Positions 52,814 to 61,541 of a DNA stretch of 64,000 bases are shown piece by piece. A program made the position numbers and the translations under genes. The notes under the pieces were generated by a model. The model made no database searches, was not told the DNA's origin, and saw only the letters and a program-made list of their open reading frames with translations. The stretch is taken from positions 1,229,233 to 1,293,232 of the forward strand of contig NC_021017.1 of assembly GCF_000210075.1 (NCBI RefSeq). Direction: 5' to 3'. This DNA comes from Bacteroides xylanisolvens XB1A (lineage in GTDB: Bacteria > Bacteroidota > Bacteroidia > Bacteroidales > Bacteroidaceae). Position 1 is the stretch's first letter, and each line of letters begins with the position of its first letter.

Positions 52814-55516
52814 TTAGAATTTATAAGTGTAAGTGAATGATGGAATTAATGGAAGTATAGTATACTTCTTGATAATCGGTTTGTTGGGATCGTTTTTGCT
52901 GGTGCTGCGATATACAAAGGTAGGATTCATCGCATTATATGCATTATACAGACTGATATTCCAGGTACGCATACCATGTTTGGTCTTTTTGTTGAAATTG
53001 ACTCCCACATTCAACCGGTGACTGGCTGGTAACCGGTAATTATTACGATGCTCCACATATGAAGCTTCTCCGATGGTGGGTGAAGTTATGCTTGAATCAA
53101 AATAATCTCCATATCCATATCCTCCCCCAAATCCGTTGTTTGTGCCGTCACTAGGACGGATGACAGCGGTTTTCTCTTCAGGGATTGTACTTGTTCCACC
53201 TGTATAGAACACCCAGGAAGCACCGATGTCGATACGGTCGCTGAACTTATGGTTGATTGTCAGGTTGATATTGTGTCTTCGGTCATATTTATATGGGAAC
53301 CGTTCACCGTTGTTGATACCGCCTTTGGCAAACTGACGATCACTTTTGGATAAAGTGTAGGACAACCATCCTGTTGTTCTTCCAAGGGTTTTCTGTGCCA
53401 TAAACTCAATGCCGGCCGAACGTCCTTTGCCCATTTCCACTTTGTTTTCCCAACCGGAGGAAGAACCGAAGAAACTGACGCCTTCCTTATATTCCAGCAC
53501 ATTATACATATCCTTATAATACCCTTCTACCGAGAATTCCCATCCTTTGATTCCCGTATAGTATCCGCCCAATGAATATTGGTGGGAGCGCATTGGCTTG
53601 ATCTTTTTAGTGACCGGAACCCATAAATCCGTAGGCATGGCAATGGGCATTGACGATAGTAAATGTACATATTGGCTCATTTGGGTATAAGATGCTTTCA
53701 GGGTTACATCTTTTCCCAATTGATAGCGTGCGGAAACACGTGGTTGCAAGGAAAAGTAACTTTGTTTTTGCACATGAAACAATGAGAAATGCAGTCCGAG
53801 ATTCAGGCGCAGACGATCATTCATCTTGATGTTGTCTTCCAGGTAAGCGGATAACTCATGTCCGTAAATCCGGTTGTTGGCTATGCTGTGGTAGGTTGTG
53901 TCCAGGTCTATTTTATCTCCTGTCTTATTGGAGATTTTAGAGGTCATAACTTCCGGGCGGAAACGATGATAGATATATCCTGTTCCAAATTTGAGGTGGT
54001 GTTTGGGAGATGGATTATAATCGAAGTCGATCTGGTAATTCCAATCATTGATTCCCGAACGGTAATCGGCTGAATACCGGTTGGTAAATGATGTACCGCT
54101 ACTGCCGAGATATTGATTGTTGGTATATGAGTTGATGTCGAATAAATAGTTGCTGTAGGAGACTGTCGTATTGCAGAATAAACGGTTGTTGAATACATAG
54201 TTCCATCTGGCAGAAAGAATCGTGTTTCCCCAATTCATTTTGCTTCCGTCTTTGAAATCTGTATTTCCGTCATAATTGGCAGCAAAATGATCCTTTCCAT
54301 TGTAGGCAGATAGATAGACGCGGCTCCGGTCGGAGAATTTATGATTGATTTTGGCATTGATGTCATAAAAATAATAACTGTATTCCTCGTCATCCGGCAT
54401 GAATGGTTTAGCGATGAGGTCGAGATACGAACGTCTGGCGGAAATATTGAAAGACGTTTTCCCTTTCACAATCGGACCCTCCAGGTTGATTTTGCTAGTT
54501 AGTAGTCCGATACTAAGTGTGCCGTGGTATTTCTGCATATCTCCGTCATTGGTACGGACGTCGATGACAGAAGAAAGCCGTCCGCCGAAACGTGCCGGAA
54601 AAGAACTTTTGAATAGTGTTACTTTTTTGACGGCTTCCGGAGTAAAAACCGAAAAGAATCCGAACATATGGTCTACGTTATATACAGGAATCCCGTCAAG
54701 TAAGATTAGATTTTGATCCGGGCTTCCACCACGTATATACAGTCCGGCAGATCCATCTACTCCTGCCTGTACGCCGGGCATCAGTTGGATGGCTTTCATT
54801 ACATCTGCCTCTCCCAGTATGCTCGGAGTATTTTTTATTTGCGTCATTGGAATTTCGATAGATCCCATTTGGGTGGCTATAGTTCCTGTCTCGGTTTTGT
54901 CGGAAACGATGACTACTTCCTGCAATTGCGTGTTACCCTGCATGCGGATATTTAATAATGTATCTTGTGAGAGCGTAAAATGATGCGCTTCTGTGGCATA
55001 GCCCAGATAGGAGAAACGCAGTTCGGTTTCTCCTTCGGGCAGGGTGATGCTGTAAAAACCGTAAGGATTGGTGGTTGTTCCTTGATTTTGATGACTCTCA
55101 ATGATGTTGGTTCCAATCAACGTCTCGGAAGACGTCCCATCAGTGACATATCCGCTGATAGTGAACTTGCGGCTTACAGTTTTTGATTCTTTTTTCTTTT
55201 GCAGAAGGATATGCCGGCCGGTGAACTGATAACTGATCTGCTCATTTTTGAACGCAAGGTCAAGTATCTCACGCAAAGGCTTATCCTTTACTTGCAAATT
55301 GATTTTATGTTTTATGGTAATTTCCTCACTGTAGATAAAGGAATATCCGGTTGAATTCTCAATCCGTTTGACGAATTCTTTCAATGTGGCGTTTCGTAGT
55401 GTCAGCGAAAGTCGGGCGTCCGCATTTTGCGCGTATATTTGTGTGGTGATAAGGAATGCTACCCCTATCAGAACAATGGTTCTGACAGGGAAGCGATCTT
55501 GGAATATAATATTCAT
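52814..55516 (-). CDS. FecA-like TonB-dependent receptor with STN signalling domain
   Basis: This is a 900-aa outer-membrane receptor. I start it at the ATG 55516 because it gives a clean signal peptide (TIVLIGVAFLITTQIYAQ) and lies 1 bp after the anti-sigma stop; the earlier in-frame ATG would overlap that gene. Order: STN domain (about 35-110, FVKRIENSTGYSFIYSEE), carboxypeptidase-regulatory-like domain (about 120-205), plug (about 215-340) and barrel. The STN domain contacts FecR across the periplasm and signals ligand binding. The ligand is unknown; DUF4249-linked receptors are not SusC types. Confidence 0.93.
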   Translation of the reverse strand: MNIIFQDRFPVRTIVLIGVAFLITTQIYAQNADARLSLTLRNATLKEFVKRIENSTGYSFIYSEEITIKHKINLQVKDKPLREILDLAFKNEQISYQFTGRHILLQKKKESKTVSRKFTISGYVTDGTSSETLIGTNIIESHQNQGTTTNPYGFYSITLPEGETELRFSYLGYATEAHHFTLSQDTLLNIRMQGNTQLQEVVIVSDKTETGTIATQMGSIEIPMTQIKNTPSILGEADVMKAIQLMPGVQAGVDGSAGLYIRGGSPDQNLILLDGIPVYNVDHMFGFFSVFTPEAVKKVTLFKSSFPARFGGRLSSVIDVRTNDGDMQKYHGTLSIGLLTSKINLEGPIVKGKTSFNISARRSYLDLIAKPFMPDDEEYSYYFYDINAKINHKFSDRSRVYLSAYNGKDHFAANYDGNTDFKDGSKMNWGNTILSARWNYVFNNRLFCNTTVSYSNYLFDINSYTNNQYLGSSGTSFTNRYSADYRSGINDWNYQIDFDYNPSPKHHLKFGTGYIYHRFRPEVMTSKISNKTGDKIDLDTTYHSIANNRIYGHELSAYLEDNIKMNDRLRLNLGLHFSLFHVQKQSYFSLQPRVSARYQLGKDVTLKASYTQMSQYVHLLSSMPIAMPTDLWVPVTKKIKPMRSHQYSLGGYYTGIKGWEFSVEGYYKDMYNVLEYKEGVSFFGSSSGWENKVEMGKGRSAGIEFMAQKTLGRTTGWLSYTLSKSDRQFAKGGINNGERFPYKYDRRHNINLTINHKFSDRIDIGASWVFYTGGTSTIPEEKTAVIRPSDGTNNGFGGGYGYGDYFDSSITSPTIGEASYVEHRNNYRLPASHRLNVGVNFNKKTKHGMRTWNISLYNAYNAMNPTFVYRSTSKNDPNKPIIKKYTILPLIPSFTYTYKF

Positions 55517-55517
55517 C

Positions 55518-56396
55518 TTAGTCTGGTTTAGCAGTGATAATAATCTGTTTATTGTTTTGTGAGTAGTCGAAATAACCGGCATTATGTAATACAGATAAAA
55601 TAGTTGTCAGGTCTTCTCCATTGCGGAAGCGTGCTGTGATCCGGTAATTTTGCAAAGCCGTGTCGGCTATGTGAATCGTTGCTCCGAATGAATTGGATAG
55701 TTCGCGGGCAATCTCCTGCAAAGGTAGGTCGTCGAATATAAACTCTCCCTGCCGCCAGGAAATTTCATCTTCTACGTTTTCTAAAACCTTGCGGGTGAGT
55801 TTTTCTTCCACCTTATTATATATAGCAATCTCATTCGGCTTCAAAATCATACGAACTGACTTACTTTTATTGCTGACTGCTACCGAACCTGTCAATAACG
55901 TTGTCTTTACATCTGGATTGTTCTGATAGGCATCTACGTTGAAGTGAGTTCCCAACACCTGAACGTCAATCGTTTCAGTCTGCACGATAAACGGATGTTT
56001 CTTGTCTTTGCTTATTTCAAAATAAGCCTCCCCATTTAGCTCCACTTCCCGCTTGTCCGATTTGAACTTTTCAGGATAAGAAAGTGAAGAATAATGGTTG
56101 AGAGTGACGGTGCTGCCATCAGGAAGACAGACCGTGCGTGTCTCTGCCAAGGTGGAAACCGTTTGTATCGTGACCGGTTGCATATATAAATAGGCTGTCC
56201 ATACCGATAGGCAAAGTAGAGCTACTGCCGCCGCTGCCGAGAAAGTACGTATCAGTGTCAGACGCCGGGTATATGACTTCAGTCTTTTCTCTAGTTCCGG
56301 GTAACTGGCTGTTGCTGAAAACCGCCCTCGCGGTGAACGCGTGGAAGCGACGAGCTTGTTCAGTATTTCTTCTAATTCCGTATCGGTAAATTTCAT
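55518..56396 (-). CDS. FecR-family anti-sigma factor
   Basis: This 292-aa protein has a cytoplasmic N terminus (about 1-50, sigma-binding), one membrane helix (about 63-78), and a periplasmic FecR domain (about 85-200, VCLPDGSTVTLNHYSSLSYPEKF, GEAYFEISKDKKHPFIVQT) followed by a DUF4974 domain (about 225-292). It holds the ECF sigma inactive until the STN receptor signals. It lies between a small lipoprotein gene and the receptor gene. Confidence 0.95.
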   Translation of the reverse strand: MKFTDTELEEILNKLVASTRSPRGRFSATASYPELEKRLKSYTRRLTLIRTFSAAAAVALLCLSVWTAYLYMQPVTIQTVSTLAETRTVCLPDGSTVTLNHYSSLSYPEKFKSDKREVELNGEAYFEISKDKKHPFIVQTETIDVQVLGTHFNVDAYQNNPDVKTTLLTGSVAVSNKSKSVRMILKPNEIAIYNKVEEKLTRKVLENVEDEISWRQGEFIFDDLPLQEIARELSNSFGATIHIADTALQNYRITARFRNGEDLTTILSVLHNAGYFDYSQNNKQIIITAKPD

Positions 56397-56423
56397 AGTT
56401 CTTTCTGTATTACTTTTGATCTG

Positions 56424-56858
56424 TTATTTTCGTTTCAACAGAATGGTCAGTTTGCTGATTCCTCCTTCTTTCCACTGGGGAGTGCAGGATAAAGTGACAT
56501 TCTGCTTCTTCAATATCATCTGTTTAGGATAGATTTTTATGACAGTTGTTGCTGACTTCTTACCCGCTTTGATGATTACTTTCTTTTCTGTTAGCTGTAC
56601 CACTGCTGCTTGTCCTATTACCGGAGGAGGTGTGGCAAGTACTACCGTCCGGTCTTCTTTTGTTTTTTCTGTTGCAACGATTTTAATTTTCAACTCACAT
56701 TCGGATTTGTCGCTTTCACATTCTACTGTTTCCTTCGAATGTTCAAATCCTGCATAGTCCTTTGGTAGGTTGTCGTTGTCATTGTTGCATGAAAACAGGC
56801 ACAGACAAACTGAAAGAAGGACAAAGATCCCCATGTTTGCGTCATTTAGCTTTTTCAT
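56424..56858 (-). CDS. Small beta-rich lipoprotein inside the FecIR operon
   Basis: This 144-aa lipoprotein (CLCLFSC then NNDNDN) has a mature part of short beta strands with VECESDKSECELKIKIVAT, KSATTVIKIYP and ILLKR, resembling one Calx-beta/Ig-like domain. I do not recognise the family. It is inserted between sigma and anti-sigma genes, which are usually adjacent. It lies 27 bp before fecR and 90 bp after the sigma gene, so it is co-transcribed; it may bind the same ligand as the receptor. Confidence 0.75.
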   Translation of the reverse strand: MKKLNDANMGIFVLLSVCLCLFSCNNDNDNLPKDYAGFEHSKETVECESDKSECELKIKIVATEKTKEDRTVVLATPPPVIGQAAVVQLTEKKVIIKAGKKSATTVIKIYPKQMILKKQNVTLSCTPQWKEGGISKLTILLKRK

Positions 56859-56948
56859 TTTCTGTCTTTTTTAGTGATTGATTGACTTATTTGTTGATAA
56901 AGACCGGAGGGTGACAGAAACTCCCTACGCTCTTTGTCTAAAAGAATG

Positions 56949-57503
56949 TTAATCTATTTCAGCCCGGCTAATCATCTCTTTTAAACGTGTGATTGCTTTC
57001 TGAAGTTGTGCGTCCACTGTATTCATGCTGATGCCTAATTCTTCTGCTACTTGTGCGTAACTCTGTTTTTCTTCACGGATGCGGATGAACACTTCCCTGC
57101 AACGATCCGGAAGCCGGTCGAGTGCTTTTACGTAAAGAGCGAACAGCTCTTCACTGATGAGCGATTCTTCCGGTGAATAGCTCTGTTCTTGAGGCTCCGG
57201 CAGAGAATCGGGATGAATAAGCGTATGTCTTGATTCTTTTTCCAGATAATTGAGCGAAGCATTTTTGACGAGAATGAAACAATAATCTTCAATGTTTCTC
57301 ACATCAAGCAAATTGCTGCGTTGCTTCCATAGTTTCAGGAATACATCGAGAACGATTTCCTGCGACCATTCTTCCTGTTTCACATAATAATAGGCAATAC
57401 GAAAGAGACGGTCATAAGTCATGTTGTAAAAGTCCCGGAAAGCAGTTTGCGAATCCAGTTCTTTCATTTGCCGCAATAACTTTCTTACTTCTGATTCGGT
57501 CAT
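56949..57503 (-). CDS. ECF sigma-70 factor (FecI-like)
   Basis: This 184-aa ECF sigma factor has region 2 (about 18-90: FRDFYNMTYDRLFRIAYYYV, VLDVFLKLWKQR) and region 4 (about 120-175: LPDRCREVFIRIREEKQSYAQVAEELGISMNTVDAQLQKA). Together with FecR and the STN receptor below it forms a surface-signalling system in which ligand binding releases the sigma factor. The start lies 19 bp after the hemW stop, so hemW and the system may be partly co-transcribed. Confidence 0.93.
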   Translation of the reverse strand: MTESEVRKLLRQMKELDSQTAFRDFYNMTYDRLFRIAYYYVKQEEWSQEIVLDVFLKLWKQRSNLLDVRNIEDYCFILVKNASLNYLEKESRHTLIHPDSLPEPQEQSYSPEESLISEELFALYVKALDRLPDRCREVFIRIREEKQSYAQVAEELGISMNTVDAQLQKAITRLKEMISRAEID

Positions 57504-57522
57504 CGGCTTTTTGTTTGTTTGG

Positions 57523-58653
57523 TTAGTCTACCCAAAGTAAATCACTCATTATACTGTCGGAAATAAAAATCCCTTCACGCGTCAGGCGCAAAGCCCCGTT
57601 GTATTCCTCCAGTTTACCATTTTTCAGATAAGGTGCAGCCATTTTTTGACAATACTCCCACATTTCATTGCCGAACATCTGTTTCAGTTTCTCTATAGGT
57701 GTTCCCCATACGGTACGTATGGTAGTGATAATAAATTCGTTGTAGCGGGTCGTTGGGTCCAGATACTCTGTCTCGAAAGCACGGCAGTCTTCTTCTATAC
57801 CTTTTATATAGGTGTCGATTGAAGACACATTCCATTCCCGTGTCATTCCGTCAAAAGAATGTGCCGATGGTCCGCATCCCAGATAAGCTATTCCTTTCCA
57901 ATAGGAAGTGTTGTGGCGGGAATATTTTCCGGGGCGGCAGAAATTGGAAATTTCATAGTGTTCAAATCCTGCTTTCTGCAAATGCTCTATCAGTAATGTG
58001 AAAAATTCTAAACTGGAGTCTTCGTCTACCTCGGATATTTGGTGCTGTTTTAACATATTATATATAGGTGTATCTTCCTCATAAATCAAGTGATAGGCGG
58101 AGATATGTTCTACATTCAGACTGATAGCTTGACGGAGATCGTTTTCCCATCGTTCTTTTGTTTCTCCGGGCAATCCGTAAATTAGGTCGATACTGATGTT
58201 CTGGAAATCGGCTTTCCGGCATCTGTCAATTGCTTCGATGGCTGTACGGGCATTGTGGCGGCGTCTCAATAGTTTGAGCGTAGCGTCATCAAAAGTCTGT
58301 ATTCCCATGCTGAGGCGGTTGAAAGGAAGTGAGGAAAGCATTTCCAGATATTCCTGCGATAAATCATCCGGATTAGCTTCCAGAGTGATTTCCTGACAAT
58401 GATTCAATCCGTAGTGCTCGCGGATGGTATCAAATATTTGTTCAAAATCCTCTTTTTCCAGTTGAGACGGGGTTCCGCCACCGAAATAAATAGTTTCTAT
58501 ATCTTCTCCTTTCAGGTATTCTTTACGCATCGTCAACTCCCGGCAGAGAGCCTGTACATAACGGGTTTTGAGTTCGCTGCGAGTGGTTGAGTAGAAGTCG
58601 CAGTAGATGCAGCGCGTTTTGCAAAAAGGAATATGAAGATAGATACCTGCCAT
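57523..58653 (-). CDS. hemW: Radical SAM HemW (heme chaperone, HemN-like)
   Basis: This 376-aa radical SAM protein has the CX3CX2C cluster at Cys11, Cys15 and Cys18 (PFCKTRCIYCDF), the glycine-rich YFGGGTPSQL segment, and a C-terminal HemW-type domain. It lacks the N-terminal extension that true HemN uses for coproporphyrinogen III oxidation, so HemW, a heme-trafficking protein, is the better name. Promoter at 58680-58710. The ECF sigma gene follows closely. Confidence 0.92.
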   Translation of the reverse strand: MAGIYLHIPFCKTRCIYCDFYSTTRSELKTRYVQALCRELTMRKEYLKGEDIETIYFGGGTPSQLEKEDFEQIFDTIREHYGLNHCQEITLEANPDDLSQEYLEMLSSLPFNRLSMGIQTFDDATLKLLRRRHNARTAIEAIDRCRKADFQNISIDLIYGLPGETKERWENDLRQAISLNVEHISAYHLIYEEDTPIYNMLKQHQISEVDEDSSLEFFTLLIEHLQKAGFEHYEISNFCRPGKYSRHNTSYWKGIAYLGCGPSAHSFDGMTREWNVSSIDTYIKGIEEDCRAFETEYLDPTTRYNEFIITTIRTVWGTPIEKLKQMFGNEMWEYCQKMAAPYLKNGKLEEYNGALRLTREGIFISDSIMSDLLWVD

Positions 58654-58679
58654 AGCTATGCTGTTTGGGTTTGTGGGTG

Positions 58680-58710
58680 TAAAAGTAAGACTATTATTAG
58701 ATATATCAAA
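58680..58710 (-). promoter_or_regulatory. Promoter of hemW
   Basis: Read on the minus strand: TTTG (complement of CAAA 58707-58710), a 19-nt spacer and TACTTTTA (58680-58687), one mismatch to TAnnTTTG. The predicted start near 58674 gives a leader of about 20 nt. Confidence 0.6.
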
Positions 58711-58852
58711 AAAGCAGTTGACGGAAATTATTTATAGTGGGCGGGAATACGCTAAATAGATAATTCTCCCATCGATTAGTAGAAGATAATTTCCTGCAAT
58801 GCTGAATTTAAGATCTTTTCTTTTATAAATAAGATTCGAACTTGTAGCCGGG

Positions 58853-58924
58853 TTTTCGTTTGACTTAAGTCAAACGATAGAATGACTTAAGTTAAACTAT
58901 CGCTTGACTTAAGTCAAACGAAAA
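58853..58924. repeat. 22-bp-pitch palindrome array B (TTTGACTTAAGTCAAA)
   Basis: Three 16-bp palindromes start at 58859, 58881 and 58903, exactly 22 bp apart. The first is embedded in a perfect 20-bp palindrome CGTTTGACTTAAGTCAAACG (58857-58876). The 6-bp linkers are TTTTCG, CGATAG, CTATCG and CGAAAA in order, and are pairwise complementary, so the whole 72 bp is also a nested near-palindrome. Each core fits the TTGAC-N4-GTCAA type recognised by HcpR-like Crp/Fnr proteins. It lies in the 547-bp gap between divergent hemW and fusA2. The stretch 58711-58852 holds nothing I can support. Confidence 0.85.
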
Positions 58925-59070
58925 CTGATTAGGCAACGGGGAAACTATTGTATGAAAGGAAAACAACTAAAAATAACATCGTGCCGGATTACTCGTTGCA
59001 ACTATGAAATTAGTTTATAGCCATGCGAAAATAATTTTTAACCCGTTTCGAAAATGTTCATGTTAAAGAT

Positions 59071-59138
59071 GTGTTACATAACATTGTTTAGTAACACTGC
59101 CATAAGTGTTGCTTTTCCCCCAATTAATCCCTAATTTG
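59071..59138 (+). promoter_or_regulatory. fusA2 promoter with paired inverted-repeat operators
   Basis: Two adjacent 12-bp palindrome-like sites, TGTTACATAACA (59072-59083) and TGTTTAGTAACA (59085-59096), are enclosed by GTGTTAC and GTAACAC (59071-59077 and 59091-59097). Downstream, TTG (59109-59111), a 20-nt spacer and TAATTTG (59132-59138) form a promoter with start near 59145. The operator pair is centred near -61, a class I activator position. Confidence 0.5.
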
Positions 59139-59200
59139 CGCATCACAAAATTAATGGTATGTGAGAAACATACTGAGTAATTACTAAAATCTTATATATT

Positions 59201-61357
59201 ATGAAAGTATATCAGACTAATGAAATCAAGAACATTGCCTTGTTGGGAAGTTCTGGCTCTGGGAAAACCACTCTCGTGGAAGCGATGCTTTTCGAGAGTG
59301 GTGTTATAAAACGTCGCGGATCTGTTGCCGCAAAAAACACAGTTAGCGATTATTTTCCTGTTGAACAAGAGTATGGTTACTCCGTTTTCTCCACCGTTCT
59401 CCATGTAGAATGGAATAATAAAAAACTTAATATTATTGACTGTCCGGGATCGGACGACTTCGTAGGCAGCACAGTGACTGCACTAAATGTGACCGACACA
59501 GCAATTATCCTTCTTAATGGCCAATACGGCGTCGAAGTCGGTACACAAAATCACTTCCGTTATACAGAAAAGCTGAATAAACCTGTTATTTTTCTAGTCA
59601 ACCAGCTTGATAATGAAAAATGCGATTATGATAATATCCTCGAACAGCTGAAAGAGGCATACGGCTCTAAGGTTGTTCCCATCCAATATCCGATAGCTAC
59701 CGGTCCGGGCTTTAATGCGCTGATCGACGTATTGTTGATGAAGAAATACTCATGGAAACCCGAAGGAGGGGCTCCGACAATCGAAGATATTCCGGCAGAA
59801 GAAATGGATAAGGCTATGGAAATGCACAAAGCATTGGTCGAAGCTGCTGCCGAGAATGATGAAAATCTGATGGAGAAATTCTTTGAGCAAGATTCCCTGT
59901 CAGAAGACGAAATGCGTGAAGGCATCCGTAAGGGATTGATCGCCAGAGGTATGTTCCCTGTATTTTGCGTCTGTGGAGGTAAAGATATGGGCGTTCGCCG
60001 TTTGATGGAATTCTTGGGTAACGTTGTTCCTTTTGTATCTGAAATGCCGAAGGTACAGAATACGGAAGGTAAAGAAGTGGCTCCGGACTCCAATGGACCG
60101 GAATCTCTTTATTTCTTCAAGACAAGTGTGGAACCGCATATCGGTGAAGTTTCCTATTTTAAAGTAATGAGCGGTAAAGTTCATGAGGGAGACGATTTGC
60201 TGAATGCCGACCGTGGTTCGAAGGAACGTATCGCGCAAATCTATGTGGTAGCCGGTGGTAACCGTGTCAAGGTGGAAGAATTGCAGGCCGGTGATATCGG
60301 TGCTGCCGTGAAACTGAAAGACGTGAAAACCGGTAATACGCTGAACGGTAAGGATTGTGACTACAAATTCAATTTTATCAAATATCCGAACTCTAAATAT
60401 ACCCGTGCCATTAAGCCGGTGAATGAAGCGGATGTGGAAAAGATGATGAGTATCCTGAACCGTATGCGCGAAGAAGATCCTACCTGGGTGATTGAGCAAT
60501 CAAAAGAACTGAAACAGACTTTGGTACACGGTCAGGGAGAATTCCATCTTCGTACCTTGAAATGGCGTTTGGAAAACAACGAAAAACTTCAGGTAAAATA
60601 TGAAGAACCGAAGATTCCATATCGTGAAACGATTACAAAGGCTGCCCGTGCCGACTATCGTCATAAGAAACAGTCCGGTGGTGCCGGTCAATTTGGTGAA
60701 GTTCACCTGATCGTAGAACCTTATAAAGAAGGTATGCCTGTGCCTGAAACGTATAAGTTCAATGGACAGGAATTTAAGATTACCGTGAGAGGTACGGAAG
60801 AGATACCATTGGAATGGGGTGGTAAACTGGTGTTTGTTAACAGTATCGTCGGTGGTTCTATCGATGCCCGCTTCTTGCCTGCTATTATGAAAGGTATTAT
60901 GTCTCGTATGGAGCAAGGACCGTTGACGGGTTCGTATGCTCGTGACGTGCGCGTTATTGTTTACGATGGTAAGATGCACCCGGTAGATTCGAATGAAATC
61001 TCCTTTATGCTTGCCGGACGTAATGCCTTTAGTGAAGCCTTCAAGAATGCCGGTCCGAAAATTCTGGAACCGATTTATGATGTAGAAGTGTTCGTTCCGT
61101 CTGATAGGATGGGAGATGTGATGGGAGATCTGCAGGGACGTCGTGCCATGATTATGGGTATGAGTAGTGAAAAAGGTTTTGAGAAACTGGTTGCGAAAGT
61201 ACCTTTGAAAGAAATGTCATCTTATTCTACGGCGCTTAGCTCTCTCACGGGTGGACGTGCTTCGTTCATTATGAAATTCTCTAGTTATGAGCTTGTGCCG
61301 ACGGATGTTCAAGATAAGTTAATGAAGGACTTTGAAGCTAAACAAACTGAAGAATAA
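59201..61357 (+). CDS. fusA2: Elongation factor G paralogue (EF-G2) with altered GTPase site
   Basis: This 718-aa protein has full EF-G domains I-V. The P-loop is GSSGSGKT (16-23), but the G3 motif is DCPGSDDF (80-87), where canonical EF-G has DTPGHVDF; Ser84 replaces the catalytic His. Switch I lacks the RGITI sequence (EQEYGYSVFS instead), and G4 is NQLD (134-137). These changes match the EF-G2 (BT2167) group of B. thetaiotaomicron, known as a translocation factor working without GTP hydrolysis in carbon starvation. That this gene is the orthologue is inference from sequence. Paired operators upstream fit control by a starvation regulator. Confidence 0.9.
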   Translation: MKVYQTNEIKNIALLGSSGSGKTTLVEAMLFESGVIKRRGSVAAKNTVSDYFPVEQEYGYSVFSTVLHVEWNNKKLNIIDCPGSDDFVGSTVTALNVTDTAIILLNGQYGVEVGTQNHFRYTEKLNKPVIFLVNQLDNEKCDYDNILEQLKEAYGSKVVPIQYPIATGPGFNALIDVLLMKKYSWKPEGGAPTIEDIPAEEMDKAMEMHKALVEAAAENDENLMEKFFEQDSLSEDEMREGIRKGLIARGMFPVFCVCGGKDMGVRRLMEFLGNVVPFVSEMPKVQNTEGKEVAPDSNGPESLYFFKTSVEPHIGEVSYFKVMSGKVHEGDDLLNADRGSKERIAQIYVVAGGNRVKVEELQAGDIGAAVKLKDVKTGNTLNGKDCDYKFNFIKYPNSKYTRAIKPVNEADVEKMMSILNRMREEDPTWVIEQSKELKQTLVHGQGEFHLRTLKWRLENNEKLQVKYEEPKIPYRETITKAARADYRHKKQSGGAGQFGEVHLIVEPYKEGMPVPETYKFNGQEFKITVRGTEEIPLEWGGKLVFVNSIVGGSIDARFLPAIMKGIMSRMEQGPLTGSYARDVRVIVYDGKMHPVDSNEISFMLAGRNAFSEAFKNAGPKILEPIYDVEVFVPSDRMGDVMGDLQGRRAMIMGMSSEKGFEKLVAKVPLKEMSSYSTALSSLTGGRASFIMKFSSYELVPTDVQDKLMKDFEAKQTEE

Positions 61358-61446
61358 GTATAAATGATAGGTGATAATTGATTGAATATTCACTATAATA
61401 TTCGGTATTTATCATCTGTTAGGCATAAAGAATCAACTAAAACGTT

Positions 61447-61485
61447 AAAACCGCCGCCTTTTTTAAGTAAAAGGGGGCGGTTTTT
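61447..61485 (+). terminator. Intrinsic terminator after fusA2
   Basis: AAAACCGCCGCCTTTT pairs with AAAAGGGGGCGGTTTT (one mismatch) around TTAAGT, followed by T's. It lies 90 bp after the fusA2 stop. Confidence 0.85.
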
Positions 61486-61541
61486 GTTTAACTATGATTA
61501 ATAAAGATGGAAAAACACAAGGAGAAGATTTAATTTTTTAT

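Noticed and set aside
58853..58924. Plasmid or phage iteron origin
   Set aside because: Although 22-bp iterons are typical of plasmid origins, the surrounding genes are chromosomal housekeeping genes and no Rep protein, parA or phage gene is in the window.
59626..60979. Three 155-199-aa minus-strand frames opposite fusA2
   Set aside because: Ser/His-rich shadows of a highly conserved gene.
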